A DNA stretch of 64,000 nt from CBDAPU01 sp965198875 (GTDB taxonomy: Bacteria > Pseudomonadota > Gammaproteobacteria > Eutrophobiales > Eutrophobiaceae). The notes beneath the pieces are model-generated. The model saw nothing but the letters and a program-made list of their open reading frames with translations, was not told the origin of the DNA and ran no database searches. Where the stretch lies: assembly GCA_965198875.1 (NCBI GenBank), contig CBDAPU010000001.1:558001-622000 (forward strand). Reading direction: 5' to 3'. The number at the start of each line of letters is the position of its first letter. Positions within the stretch are counted from its first letter, which is position 1. Position numbers and translations under genes: made by a program. This document shows positions 17,813 through 28,144 of the stretch, one piece after another.

Positions 17813-18328
17813 ATGCGAAATAGCTGTTTTAGCCACAACCTGATCGCCTGCCTGCTCATCTCATCCACCATTTGCACGGCGCATGATACCCCATATCATC
17901 TGGAGAGGTGTCGTTCAATCGTACTGGACGTCAAGCCGGGCGATATTATCAAGGTTGAACTTAAAATAGAAAACAACGAACGTATCTATGAGTTTGATGT
18001 GAGAGATGATGAGAACCGGGACTGGGACCTGGCATGTCGCGCCGGGGACCCGCAGATCATCGAGATAGAGGAGGAGGTCTTTGGGATCACCGATAAACGC
18101 TTCGCCGATTACATGAAGATCGGCCTGGATGAGGCCAGGGCGATTGCGCTCAGGTATTATCCCGGGGAGATCATTGAGGTGGAATATGAGCTGGAGGAGA
18201 GCGGGGTGGCCGTGTATGAGTTTGACATTAACACGGACGCCGGCAAAGAGATGAAAATCGAGATCGATGCGGGATCCGGTGCCCTGCATGAAGTGGCCCG
18301 GGAATTGTGGCAAATAGGCTATGAATAG
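17813..18328 (+). CDS. Secreted PepSY-domain protein, two repeats (171 aa)
   Basis: A Sec signal peptide (about residues 1-23, ending near ICTAHD) precedes two PepSY-like units: CRSIVLDVKPGDIIKVELKI with YEFDVRDD, then IGLDEARAIALRYYPGEIIE with VYEFDINTDAGKEMKIEIDA. PepSY proteins are periplasmic and are often regulatory or found with metal-handling systems. It sits 54 bases before the TolC-family gene of an RND efflux operon in the same direction, suggesting a periplasmic accessory to that pump. Function beyond this is inferred from context. Confidence 0.82.
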   Translation: MRNSCFSHNLIACLLISSTICTAHDTPYHLERCRSIVLDVKPGDIIKVELKIENNERIYEFDVRDDENRDWDLACRAGDPQIIEIEEEVFGITDKRFADYMKIGLDEARAIALRYYPGEIIEVEYELEESGVAVYEFDINTDAGKEMKIEIDAGSGALHEVARELWQIGYE

Positions 18329-18382
18329 GCGGATTTTGCATTTATTATCCAGGAACGGTTTCCAGATAATACATGCAGGCCC

Positions 18383-19834
18383 GTGTTTTATAAAAAGGGG
18401 AATGGCCCAGGCGCCCATCGGCTCAGCCTGAATCTCGCGCATCTCGGTATATTGGCGCTGATCGGCTCCCTGTCCGCCTGCACCAGGCAACATTATGTCG
18501 CCGAGCCCATCGAACCACAGCAAGGCTTTGAAGCTATCATCATCCTGGATCATCGATACGAGGGTTTTCGGGAATTTCTCAATAGTCATCATTATTCAAC
18601 GGCAAGCTGGCCCGTCGACAACTGGGGTTTGCATGAGCTGACCCTGGCGGCGATCTATTTTAACCCGGCACTAAAAGCATCCATCCAGGCGCTCTCCATT
18701 TACGATGCGAAATCAGCCATTGCCGGACAAAGGAAAAACCCACACATCGCCATACCGCTAGAACATCACAGCGAAGATAACCGCTCTCCCTGGCTCATCG
18801 GTCTGCTCGCAGACTTTCTGTTTGAACGTAGTGCAAAGCGGGAGGCAAGAGTGAAGCAAGCGCTCTTAAAACGAGAAGCCGCGCAGATAAGGGTGGAACA
18901 ACAGGCGTGGGAGCTGCACAACGGGATACATCATGATTTGATTGACTATAAAGCCTCGCTGGAGCGGCAAAGGTTGTTATTGAACCAGCAGGCGCTACTC
19001 AATGAGGGCCTTGCCCTGCTGCAACGACGATATGAGCTCGATCAGGCCAGTGCATTTGAGATCAGCTCAATGCGCTTGATGTTACAACAAGTACAACTGC
19101 AAATATCAAGACAGGCGCATGTGAGCAACAATGCGTTTCATGCGCTGATCGCCAACACGGGTTTGCAGGCAAATAAGTTTAATCACGAGCAAATTGATTT
19201 TAGCGCGCTTGATATAAACGCAAATTGGGATTTTGCAAACATAAAAGACGCCAGGGTCACATTGCTCGGCAATCGCTCTGACATCAGGGCCGAGCTGGCT
19301 GATTACCAGGCCAGTGAAACGGCGCTGAGGTTGGCGATCCAGCAACAAGATCCCGATATTAACTTATCGCCGGGGTTTGTTTTTGATCAGGGAGATAAGA
19401 TCTGGACCCTGGGTGCGGCGTGGGTGTTGCCCCTGTTTCATAATAATGATGATCAGATTAAAGAGGCCCTGGCGCAACGCAAACACGCACAGGCCAGGTT
19501 TCTGGATCTACAAACGCATCTCATCAATGAGTTGGACAGGCGATTTCAGAATTATACTGATCTTTACCGCACCTATGAGGACACGCTGAGACTGGCCGGT
19601 GAATTAAAGCGACAAGAGAGGCGGATCAACAAACAACATCAACTGGGGTATACAGACAGTTTGTCTCTGGTGCGCGCAAGGCTTGAAATCGAAAAAGCCA
19701 ACCAGGCCCTGCTCGCCGTTGAAATTGATCTGCTAAAATCCAGGGCGCAGCTTCAGGAAGTCCTGCAACAACCTGCCGTTGAAGGGCTTCGCATCACCTC
19801 ACTGATAGCGCATGTCATCAACACCCCAGGGTAG
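18383..19834 (+). CDS. TolC-family outer-membrane efflux lipoprotein (483 aa)
   Basis: Outer-membrane channel of the tripartite pump encoded with the next two genes. The N-terminus has a signal peptide with a lipobox-like LIGSLSAC, so the protein may be lipid-anchored. The rest is long amphipathic helices rich in Gln/Ala/Leu, with two repeated halves (ELTLAAIYFNPALKAS first; ALRLAIQQQDPDINLSPGF near the middle), as in the OEP family. Start is a GTG at 18383; no better start is obvious. The adaptor gene follows after 12 bases. Confidence 0.85.
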   Translation: MFYKKGNGPGAHRLSLNLAHLGILALIGSLSACTRQHYVAEPIEPQQGFEAIIILDHRYEGFREFLNSHHYSTASWPVDNWGLHELTLAAIYFNPALKASIQALSIYDAKSAIAGQRKNPHIAIPLEHHSEDNRSPWLIGLLADFLFERSAKREARVKQALLKREAAQIRVEQQAWELHNGIHHDLIDYKASLERQRLLLNQQALLNEGLALLQRRYELDQASAFEISSMRLMLQQVQLQISRQAHVSNNAFHALIANTGLQANKFNHEQIDFSALDINANWDFANIKDARVTLLGNRSDIRAELADYQASETALRLAIQQQDPDINLSPGFVFDQGDKIWTLGAAWVLPLFHNNDDQIKEALAQRKHAQARFLDLQTHLINELDRRFQNYTDLYRTYEDTLRLAGELKRQERRINKQHQLGYTDSLSLVRARLEIEKANQALLAVEIDLLKSRAQLQEVLQQPAVEGLRITSLIAHVINTPG

Positions 19835-19846
19835 TATGATCGCCCT

Positions 19847-20899
19847 ATGAGAAATACAGGGATCATCCTCACAGCGCTGGCGGCGCTCGCTGTTGCGTTT
19901 CTCTTCTCAACGCACTCCCGCCTTCTCCCGGAAACAGCCGCCGGTGCAGAAGATGAGGAGAATGAGGTGGATGCTATCCAGCAACCGGGGCAAGGCGCTC
20001 TGCTGGTGAGACTCTCGGATAAAACGCAAGCGTTGGCGGGGATAAAGACAACACCTACAAAGCGCATGACTCTACAGGCCGAGCACAGGGCCTTTGCAAC
20101 GGTGATCGATATAAACGAGTTGCTGCTAAAACGTGCAGATTACACCCGGGCGCTGGCGAGCAGGGGGATCATACAAGCCAGCCTGGATAACGCCGGAGAG
20201 GTCATGGGGCAGCTTGAGGCGTTGCACAAAGAAGCAGGCAACATTTCCGCCAGCAAGCTACAGGATGCAAAAGCCAGGTATGACCTGGAACTGGCCCGGC
20301 TACGTGCTGCTGATGTTGAGTTAAAACATATCCGTGCCGCCATGATCCAGAAGTGGCATACCACCTTGACCGAGCAGGCGTTGAAAGAGCGCTCGATACT
20401 ATTTGAAAGGCTGGTCAATGGTGATGAGCTTGTTGTCCTGGTGTCTCTGAAGGCAGGGCAAAAGCTGTCAAAAAACCAGGCATTTGTGTTTCTGGGACGC
20501 ACCGATGATCGTCACCGGGCCAGGAAGGGTTATTTTATCTCCAGCGCGCCTTTCTCGGATCATATCCTGCAGGGTGAGACGTTTTTCTTTCGCACCCACG
20601 CCGAGGGCATACGCATCGGCATGCGGTTATATGTCTGGCTACCCGGGACCGGATTCAGCGGCGCCGGCGTTCATATCCCGACTGCATCGGTGATCTGGTA
20701 TGCGGGAGAGCCCTGGTCTTATGTGCAAACCGATGAGGAATTATTCGAGCGACGCAGTTTGCTTAATCCCATACGCTCGAACGGCGGCTGGTTAGTCAGG
20801 GAGAACTTTCAGGCGGGGGAGGAAATCGTGATCAGCGGCGCGCAAACATTGCTATCCGAAGAGTTGAAATGGGCCATACCGGACGAAGACAACGACTAG
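19847..20899 (+). CDS. RND efflux periplasmic adaptor (membrane fusion protein), 350 aa
   Basis: One N-terminal membrane segment or signal anchor (TGIILTALAALAVAFLFST) is followed by an alpha-helical hairpin region (about 80-170, heptad-rich, SRGIIQASLDNAGEVMGQLE) between beta-rich lipoyl-like and barrel parts, ending with ENFQAGEEIVISGAQTLL. This is the general layout of adaptors bridging an RND pump and a TolC channel. The sequence is divergent, and no His/Met-rich metal-binding N-terminus as in CusB is visible. The RND gene follows after six bases, indicating one operon. Confidence 0.82.
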   Translation: MRNTGIILTALAALAVAFLFSTHSRLLPETAAGAEDEENEVDAIQQPGQGALLVRLSDKTQALAGIKTTPTKRMTLQAEHRAFATVIDINELLLKRADYTRALASRGIIQASLDNAGEVMGQLEALHKEAGNISASKLQDAKARYDLELARLRAADVELKHIRAAMIQKWHTTLTEQALKERSILFERLVNGDELVVLVSLKAGQKLSKNQAFVFLGRTDDRHRARKGYFISSAPFSDHILQGETFFFRTHAEGIRIGMRLYVWLPGTGFSGAGVHIPTASVIWYAGEPWSYVQTDEELFERRSLLNPIRSNGGWLVRENFQAGEEIVISGAQTLLSEELKWAIPDEDND

Positions 20900-20905
20900 C
20901 CAATC

Positions 20906-23900
20906 ATGCTCTCCACCCTGGTTAGGTTCTCCATCCACTTCCGGGGCGTGGTTATTACCATCGCCGCCCTGTTGATCATCTACAGCCTCTACCGGCTATC
21001 ACGGGCAGGGCTTGATATCTTTCCTGAGTTCTCGCCCAACCTGATCGTTGTGCAAACCGAGGCCCCCGGTTATTCCACCGAGCAGGTGGAGGTGCTCGTG
21101 ACCCGCAAGATCGAGGCGGCGCTGGCCGGTCTCATCGGTGTTGATCACATTCGCTCTGAGTCCATTCAGGGGGTCTCTATCGTCAATATCTATTTCGAGG
21201 AAGACACCGATATCTATCGTAACCGGCAATTAGTTGCCGAGCGCCTGTCGGGACTTGGCCCTGAGCTGCCTGCCGGAGTTGGCCCCGCCGTGCCGGTACC
21301 TATGGCCTCATCCTCGGCCACCATTTTGACCATGGGGGTAACCTCAAATACCAGGGGGCTCATGGCATTACGTTCTATTGTTGACTGGAACCTGGTGCCA
21401 GTCATCATGAGCGTCCCCGGCGTGGCCGACGTCAATGTCTTTGGTGGCGAGATCAAACAACTGCAGATCAAACTCGATGAGGATAAACTCAACCTATTCG
21501 GCCTCGGCGTCAACGAAGTGGTGGAAGCGGCGAGGCAAGCCACGGGCATTTATGGCGCCGGCTTTATCGAGAACGCCAATCAACGGCTGGCCTTAAATAT
21601 CACCGGTCTGCCCGAGGTCAACACAGAGCTCTCCGATGTTGTGGTCGCCCACGTAGACGGCGCCAGTGTTACCCTGGGTGATATTGCGAAGATCGAGTTT
21701 GGCGCAGAGCCCGCCTTTGGTAAAGGCGCCGTCATGGGCAAGGAAGGCGTCGTGCTCATGGTTATCGGTCAATACGGCGCCAACACCCTGAACGTCTCCA
21801 ATGCGGTCGAAGAGGCGATCCGGGGGCTGGATACCATATTCGCTGAAAATGATATTCAGTTTCACCCGACCCTGTTCCGTCCGGCCAATTATATCGAAAG
21901 ATCGGTCAGCAGCATTAGCGGTCACCTGCTTTTGGGCGGATTGTTCGTCATCGCCGTGCTGGTGTTGTTTTTATTTAATTTCAGAACGGCGTTTATCTCC
22001 GTTACGGCAATACCCCTCTCCCTGCTAACCGCCACACTGATCCTGCTGGAGAGCGGCGTCAACCTCAACATCATGGTGATAGGCGGGCTTGCCATCGCAC
22101 TGGGCGAGGTGGTGGATGACGCCATTATCGATACGGAAAATATCCTGAGGCGGCTACGGCAAAATACACTGCTGAGGGAGTCGCTGCCCATGGCGGATGT
22201 TGTCTACAACGCATCCATGGAAGTCAGGGGCTCTGTGATCTACGCCAGCTTTATTGTCGCTTTGGTATTTGTGCCGCTGTTGCACATCAGCGGGATAACG
22301 GGGCGATTGTTCCAGCCCCTGGGTGTCGCCTACATATTATCGATCCTGATCTCATTGCTGGTGGCGCTCACGGTCACGCCGGCATTATGCTCTCTCTTGC
22401 TGGCCAGGGATGATCTGGGAAACATTGAACCGCCGATCATCAAAAAGATCCAGCCGACATACGCACGGGCCTTACGCTGGATCTCACGATCTCCCTATCT
22501 GCTCATCTCGCTCACATTATTGCTCTGTCTGCTGGCGCTGTCGGCTCTGCCGAAAGTAGCGGGGCAGTTTATCCCGAATTTAAGAGAAGGCCATTACATC
22601 GTCCATACCGCCAGTATTTCCGGCGCCTCCCTGGATGAGTCCATCCGCACCGGTAATCAATTAACCCAGGCGTTTCTTGATATACCGGGCGTGATCTCCG
22701 TTTCGCAATGGGCCGGACGGGCTGAACGCGGCGCCGATACCTTTGGCAGTCATTACAGTGAGTTCGAAGTCGACCTCGAATATAATCTCTCCGGCAAGGA
22801 ACAACAGGCCGTGCTCGATGAGATCAGGGCCGTCCTGAGAGCCTATCCCGGCATTCGTTTTGAGGCATACAACTTTCTATCGGAGCGAATTTACGAAACC
22901 CTGTCCGGCTACGGCACACCGGTTGTCGTTAATATCTACGGCAATGATCTGGATGCGCTGGACAGAAAAGCGGCACAAGTGGCGAGGGTTATGCGGTCAA
23001 TAGCGGGGGCAAGCGGCGTGCAGGTACGCTCTTCAACACAAACGCCTTTATTACAGATCGCCTTAAAACTGGATCCGCTGAAACAACATGGTCTAAGGCC
23101 GGTAGAAGTCGTCAATGCCATTAAGACCGCTTATGAGGGCCGCGTAGTGGCGAAGTTTCAGGAAGATAATCGCATCTTTGATGTGTCCGTTATCCTCCCT
23201 GAGGATAAACGTCAAACACCGCAAGACGTGGCTCAACTGCCGATCAAAACCCCGCGCGGACAAATACTGCCCCTGTCTGAGTTTGCCGATATCAAACAGC
23301 AAGCAGGGCGTTACAACATTCTCCATCAGGACGGACAAAGACTACAAAGCATCACCAGCCATGTGAGGGGACGGGATGTTGTTGGTTTCATGGACGAGCT
23401 TGAAAAAACAGTGCTGGAAAAAGTGCGGTTCAGCGCCGAGCTTTATCCGGAGTTCACCGGTGCGGCCATTGAGCAAGCCAAAGCGAGAGAAGAGTTGATC
23501 GTCTTATCAACCCTGATCATGGCGCTCGTCATGATGCTGATCTATATTGCGGTACGTAATCTAAGGCATGTGCTCTTGATGTTGCTTAACCTGCCCTTTG
23601 CCTTATTCGGCGGCGTCATAGCCGTACTCCTCACTGGCGATGCCTTGTCAGTGGGCTCGTTGGTGGGTTTCGCCACCTTATTTGGGATAACGATCAGGAA
23701 CGCCATCATGCTGGTTTCCCACTACCAACATCTGGTTACACAAGAGAGCCGCCCCTGGGGTCTTGAAGTGGCCATACAGGGCGCACAGGAACGCCTGCCT
23801 TCCATCCTCATGACGGCGCTGGTAACCGCGCTGGCCATGTTGCCGATCGCCGTAGGCAGTGATAACCCGGGCAGGGAGATTATGGGGCCGATGGCCGCCA

Positions 23901-23992
23901 TCATTATTGGTGGCCTGACGTCTTCAACCATATTGAACCTGTTGATCATGCCTGTAGTCATGTTGCGGTTCGGTCAGTTCGAAAAATCATGA
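20906..23992 (+). CDS. RND efflux permease, heavy-metal-efflux (CusA/CzcA)-like, 1028 aa
   Basis: Inner-membrane proton-driven pump, full length. The twelve-helix pattern with two large periplasmic loops is visible. The fourth-helix segment GEVVDDAIIDTENILRRLRQ, with acidic pair DD and ENI-RRL, is typical of the HME-RND group and not of the drug-efflux HAE group. No obvious methionine relay pair as in CusA was identified, so the substrate (divalent metal, copper or something else) is open. With the TolC and adaptor genes directly upstream and a PepSY protein first, it completes a four-gene unit. Confidence 0.9.
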   Translation: MLSTLVRFSIHFRGVVITIAALLIIYSLYRLSRAGLDIFPEFSPNLIVVQTEAPGYSTEQVEVLVTRKIEAALAGLIGVDHIRSESIQGVSIVNIYFEEDTDIYRNRQLVAERLSGLGPELPAGVGPAVPVPMASSSATILTMGVTSNTRGLMALRSIVDWNLVPVIMSVPGVADVNVFGGEIKQLQIKLDEDKLNLFGLGVNEVVEAARQATGIYGAGFIENANQRLALNITGLPEVNTELSDVVVAHVDGASVTLGDIAKIEFGAEPAFGKGAVMGKEGVVLMVIGQYGANTLNVSNAVEEAIRGLDTIFAENDIQFHPTLFRPANYIERSVSSISGHLLLGGLFVIAVLVLFLFNFRTAFISVTAIPLSLLTATLILLESGVNLNIMVIGGLAIALGEVVDDAIIDTENILRRLRQNTLLRESLPMADVVYNASMEVRGSVIYASFIVALVFVPLLHISGITGRLFQPLGVAYILSILISLLVALTVTPALCSLLLARDDLGNIEPPIIKKIQPTYARALRWISRSPYLLISLTLLLCLLALSALPKVAGQFIPNLREGHYIVHTASISGASLDESIRTGNQLTQAFLDIPGVISVSQWAGRAERGADTFGSHYSEFEVDLEYNLSGKEQQAVLDEIRAVLRAYPGIRFEAYNFLSERIYETLSGYGTPVVVNIYGNDLDALDRKAAQVARVMRSIAGASGVQVRSSTQTPLLQIALKLDPLKQHGLRPVEVVNAIKTAYEGRVVAKFQEDNRIFDVSVILPEDKRQTPQDVAQLPIKTPRGQILPLSEFADIKQQAGRYNILHQDGQRLQSITSHVRGRDVVGFMDELEKTVLEKVRFSAELYPEFTGAAIEQAKAREELIVLSTLIMALVMMLIYIAVRNLRHVLLMLLNLPFALFGGVIAVLLTGDALSVGSLVGFATLFGITIRNAIMLVSHYQHLVTQESRPWGLEVAIQGAQERLPSILMTALVTALAMLPIAVGSDNPGREIMGPMAAIIIGGLTSSTILNLLIMPVVMLRFGQFEKS

Positions 23993-24111
23993 CCTCGCAT
24001 TCACCGGTGTAGATCCCGTTCTCATCATTGCTGAGTGCGGTGATAATACACACAGCCACTGCATGTGATCGGCTCGGCGGTCATCCCTGCCTTCGGCAAG
24101 GCATGTTATTC

Positions 24112-24188
24112 TGGCGCGCCCGGAAGGATTCGAACCTCCGACCCCCTGGTTCGTAGCCAGGTACTCTATCCAACTGAGCTACGGGCGC
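24112..24188 (-). tRNA. tRNA-Arg (anticodon ACG)
   Basis: A 77-base minus-strand cloverleaf: acceptor gcgcccg/cgggcgc, D-arm AGCTCAGTTGGATAGAGTA, anticodon loop CTACGAA (ACG), T-arm GGTTCGAATCC, discriminator G and encoded CCA. Confidence 0.96.
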
Positions 24189-24503
24189 CTCTCTCTTTCA
24201 TTCTCACCGTTCATTCTCACCGCCGCCATTCTCTGGCCATCATGGAACGCTTTGCGTGCTGTGCTTATGCCCTTTCGCTCGCCAACACCGCGCTACAGAC
24301 GCCAAAGCGCAAAGTCCCATCTTGCCCGTTCCTCAGGAAGAAGATACATCTAAAGTGTCTTTTCCTCTGTGCTTACTGAAGTCTTCTTCCTGGCGCCCCG
24401 CTACGGCGCTTCGTTATCAGATCAGATACAGATCACAGACAAGCAACGGGGATTATGTTGATAAGCCAGACACCTGTCAAATGGGGCCTGGTAGCCCAGG
24501 CGG
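24189..24503. other. Intergenic region with a short tandem duplication
   Basis: 315 bases between tRNA-Arg and the SDR gene. The 13-mer ttcattctcaccg occurs twice in tandem near 24197-24222. No family-like frame or RNA gene was recognised. Confidence 0.4.
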
Positions 24504-25268
24504 CTAAAAATGTACGATGGCGCCACCATCGACGTTCAACCCAAGCCCTGAAATAAACTGCGCCTCATCTGTGGCCAGAAACAGTGCGGCGTAAGCCACT
24601 TCTTCCGCTTGCCCCAGTCTGCCGATGGGCGCCTTGTTTTCCCAATAGGCGCGAAAATTCGGATCAGCCATAAACGGCTCTGATAATGCGGTCACTATTG
24701 AACCGGGTTGCAAATAATTGGCGGTGATCTGATATTTCCCCAGATCAACGGCCATGCCTTTCGTCAAACCGGCGACCGCATGTTTGGACATGCCGTAGAT
24801 CGATAATGTCGGGCCGCCCATATCCGACATGATCGAGCCGAGATTGATGATGCGACCCTTTTTCTGTTTCTTGATAAACCTCACCGCTTGCCGGGTCAGC
24901 TTGAACATCGCACTCACATTCACCGCCACTATTCTGTCAAACGCCTGATCAGTGAGATGTTCAAACTCACCGGCGATACAAATACCCGCATTGTTCACCA
25001 GTATATCCAGTTTATCGAAGGCGCCGATACACGCTTTGACGATATCAACCGGCGCGTGGGGGGCGGTGATGTCCATTTCAAGACAGCTTGCGTTCGCATC
25101 CTCCTTGAACTGCTCAAACAGCTCTTGTCCCGGTAGATCCACAAGCAATACCTTGGCCCCATTTTTTGAAAAAGTCTGTGCAATCGCGCGCCCGATACCA
25201 CTGGCGGCGCCGGTAATGATGGCGACTTTGTTTTCCAGTTTTTTATCCGTCATCTCTTTTTTATCCAT
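24504..25268 (-). CDS. Short-chain dehydrogenase/reductase, classical type (254 aa)
   Basis: NAD(P)-dependent cytoplasmic oxidoreductase. It has the cofactor glycine motif TGAASGIGRAIAQ, an acidic residue after beta-2 (VLLVDLP, favouring NAD), DILVNNAGI, the catalytic serine in NLGSIMS, and YGMSK (Tyr and Lys of the active site), ending with GLGLNVDGGAI. Members of this type oxidise secondary alcohols on diverse substrates. It lies at the downstream edge of the catabolic island and points the same way as the TonB receptor, but a terminator separates them. Confidence 0.88.
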   Translation of the reverse strand: MDKKEMTDKKLENKVAIITGAASGIGRAIAQTFSKNGAKVLLVDLPGQELFEQFKEDANASCLEMDITAPHAPVDIVKACIGAFDKLDILVNNAGICIAGEFEHLTDQAFDRIVAVNVSAMFKLTRQAVRFIKKQKKGRIINLGSIMSDMGGPTLSIYGMSKHAVAGLTKGMAVDLGKYQITANYLQPGSIVTALSEPFMADPNFRAYWENKAPIGRLGQAEEVAYAALFLATDEAQFISGLGLNVDGGAIVHF

Positions 25269-25430
25269 TCTGATCCGCTTTCATACATAGTGCTTTCATA
25301 CATCATCGCCATGGCCGATGGGAATGCAACAGGATTACCTGAGAACAACCCGCCCTGTGGCGTAAGTGCATAGCGGCACAAACATCATCGGTTTTTATCT
25401 CCTGCAAAACCAGTATGTTGTGTGCTGATA

Positions 25431-25459
25431 AATAAAAAGGCCGACGATTAAGTCGGCCT
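25431..25459 (-). terminator. Rho-independent terminator after the TonB receptor gene
   Basis: An 8-bp perfect stem (aggccgac with gtcggcct, six-base loop) at 25438-25459, followed on the minus strand by a T-rich tract (TTTTTATT). It lies about 30 bases after the receptor stop codon. Confidence 0.85.
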
Positions 25460-25490
25460 GATTAAACTGCACCTGGTGGTTATCGTTTTT

Positions 25491-27884
25491 TTAGAGATCG
25501 AAATTTGCGCCGACTTCAGCACCGAACCAACGTGGAGGACCATAAGCTGACATGACCCATATTGTTGCAACTGATAATGAGCCGGTACGATAACGTTCAT
25601 CGGTCAGGTTTTTGCCAAATACCTTTACGTAATACTTATCATCCGGTGTTGTCCAGGTAAGACTGGCGTCAACCAGCGTCTTCTCCTGAAGAATGGTGTT
25701 GAAACGGTCACCGCCATCCCCATAAGACTGTACGGAGTCATCTTCATAGGAAACCCTGAAATAAAGATCCAGATTACCCATGTCGCCTAATACATGCCGG
25801 TATGTTGCATCAGCACTGAACATCCATTCCGGCACCCTTGTCGGTGGTCTGCCACTCAAATCTGTATCGATGACGCCATCAAAATTGGTATCTGCTTCGA
25901 AGGACTTAAATTCTGCATCGTTCCAGGATCCATTTATACGAACAGTTAAGGCATCGGTCATTGCCCAACTGCCTTCCCATTCGAACCCTCTTATTTCCAA
26001 TTCCGCGGCATTGAAGAACAGCGTTTCCTGCCCGGTCGGAAAGGTTGCGTTCAATGTACGCTGTGCATCTTTGTACTGAACGAGAAATGCTGTCAGACTG
26101 AGGTTCATTGAGCCATCCAGGAGCACTGCTCTCATACCGCCTTCGAATGAGTTAGCGGTTTCTGGAAGAACCGGTCGTGCAGCAGCAGGTGTGATAGGGT
26201 TGAGTTGTGTGCCTATTTGATCATTGTATCCACCGCTCTTAAAACCACGGGAATAGCTGACATACCCGTTAATATCATCGGTTAAATCGTATTGTACGAC
26301 TGCACGAAATGTCGGTTCCTGGAAAATCTCATCATCGCGAACGACCAAACCGGGAAAACGTCCCCAGTCGGTACCGTTAATCGGCTCGCCAAGCTCAGTT
26401 AATGTGGGTGCGCCATCTAGTGCGGAGGTAGGTATACGGGGACGACCTGTCCAGTGTTTTGCCTCATAGGAATAACGAATTCCACTGGTGATATGCAGCC
26501 TTTCGGTAAAATCAACCGTCGCGTCAGCAAACACTGCAAATGCTTCGGCATCCTGTTGATTACACAATATAAGAGGGTTGTTATTAAAAAAACTCTGAGG
26601 GGTATTGGGCAGAAAGAAATTATCGAGAAAACCGACGATTTGCAGTACGCAGAATTTGGTCTCATCGTTCTGGTAGAACCCGCCAATCACATAGTTGTAA
26701 GACCCTTCCAGATCGCTGGCAAAACGGACCTCCGCTTGCCAGGTCTGACGATCATCGTCGCGGGTCGCATCAAACAATGACTGTCCTCCCGTTGTGCCGG
26801 TATAGGTGTTCGGTAGTCTTGACTCTTGAGCGCGGTACCCCATCATGCCATGAAGCGTATAATCACCAATACCCCATTCGGCGTGGAGATAGAATCCATC
26901 CACATCAACCTGGTGCCCATCTGATGTATTAACTAACAGGGAATCACGATGAAATACGCCCGCATTCTTGAGTGGATCACCAGTTGCAGCAGGATATCCC
27001 CATCGAGGTAATAAATAACTAGCCGGTGATTCCTGTACGATGGGCGGTGTATCACCATTATCACGAATCATTTCATATTGGGCTAGGAAGCTGAGATTAT
27101 CCAGAGGTTCCCACAACACTTTAAAGCGACCGGAGAAGACATCTTCTCCACCCAGATCACGCCCATCACCAGTACCGGTTTGCCCTGCAAACGCTGGGTC
27201 TACAGGGAAACGAGCATCTGCCCCAAGCGGACCAAAAGCAGCAGTATTTTTATAATACCCATCGGAGTGTAGATACATACCTGCAAAACGGAATGCCAGT
27301 GTATCACTCAAACCAAAATTGAATGCCGCTGTGCCTTTTTTGGTATCGAATTCACCATACGAGAATGTTAGATCTGCACCACGCTCATCCAGCACAGGTT
27401 TTTTAGTTTGTACCCGAATGACCCCACCGGTTGTATTTTTACCGAACAGGGTGCCTTGCGGGCCACGTAAGACTTCAATGGATTCAATATCAAACATCTC
27501 GAGATTGGAAGTTTGAATATGGGGCATGACAAAATCATCTAACAACACGGCAACAGGTGATTCTTTATATAGAATAATCGTGGTTTCAGAGACACCGCGC
27601 AAACCGAAAGACGCTGACTTAAATGCTGAAACTGTCGCTGCGGATAATCCAGGCACTGCAACGCCAATATCATTCAGATCCCGGGCATTTAAATTACTAA
27701 TATCCCGCCCAGATAAAGCCGTGATAGCAACCGGTGTTTCCATGATGTTCGTCTCACCACGACGGGTTGCCGTGACGAGTACCTCTTCCAGCGCCGCCTG
27801 ACCATAGGCCGCAAAAGGCAGCGTTGAAAAGGCGATGGCGATGAATAGAGCATATTCTACTTGTGACTTGATACTGGAGCGCAT
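25491..27884 (-). CDS. TonB-dependent outer-membrane receptor (about 797 aa)
   Basis: Outer-membrane active uptake protein. ATG 27884 (MRSSIKSQVEYALF) is chosen for the GGGGGGA ribosome site just upstream; a signal peptide ends near AAYGQA. The TonB box-like EEVLVTATRR follows, then the plug domain (VPGLSAATVSAFKSASFGLRG, EVLRGPQGTLFGKNTTGGVI) and a long beta barrel ending in GAEVGANFDL. The RGPQGTLFGKN form is common in receptors of oligotrophic proteobacteria taking up organic compounds. It leads into the Rieske/thiolase cluster, suggesting it imports that pathway's substrate; the ligand is unknown. Confidence 0.94.
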   Translation of the reverse strand: MRSSIKSQVEYALFIAIAFSTLPFAAYGQAALEEVLVTATRRGETNIMETPVAITALSGRDISNLNARDLNDIGVAVPGLSAATVSAFKSASFGLRGVSETTIILYKESPVAVLLDDFVMPHIQTSNLEMFDIESIEVLRGPQGTLFGKNTTGGVIRVQTKKPVLDERGADLTFSYGEFDTKKGTAAFNFGLSDTLAFRFAGMYLHSDGYYKNTAAFGPLGADARFPVDPAFAGQTGTGDGRDLGGEDVFSGRFKVLWEPLDNLSFLAQYEMIRDNGDTPPIVQESPASYLLPRWGYPAATGDPLKNAGVFHRDSLLVNTSDGHQVDVDGFYLHAEWGIGDYTLHGMMGYRAQESRLPNTYTGTTGGQSLFDATRDDDRQTWQAEVRFASDLEGSYNYVIGGFYQNDETKFCVLQIVGFLDNFFLPNTPQSFFNNNPLILCNQQDAEAFAVFADATVDFTERLHITSGIRYSYEAKHWTGRPRIPTSALDGAPTLTELGEPINGTDWGRFPGLVVRDDEIFQEPTFRAVVQYDLTDDINGYVSYSRGFKSGGYNDQIGTQLNPITPAAARPVLPETANSFEGGMRAVLLDGSMNLSLTAFLVQYKDAQRTLNATFPTGQETLFFNAAELEIRGFEWEGSWAMTDALTVRINGSWNDAEFKSFEADTNFDGVIDTDLSGRPPTRVPEWMFSADATYRHVLGDMGNLDLYFRVSYEDDSVQSYGDGGDRFNTILQEKTLVDASLTWTTPDDKYYVKVFGKNLTDERYRTGSLSVATIWVMSAYGPPRWFGAEVGANFDL

Positions 27885-28144
27885 GTGATCCCCCCTCGTT
27901 GTTGTCATTTAGCGACTTGGTGTTTCCTCATTCAGAGCCGAGCCGCTTTTTGTTATCTGCCGTCTATTTGCAGGAACAGGCGATAAGATTAGGCTATTTT
28001 CAGTGGCTTGATGTTACCATTCACAGGAAAAAAAGCAATCGTGTCGGTTTTTTTCTCACCAGTATGTTGAGGGAGAATGTTGTAAAAAGGAGACGATTTA
28101 TCCGATTGTGCGTCTGAGTAGCGCTCGGAAACTGCAAAAATCCG

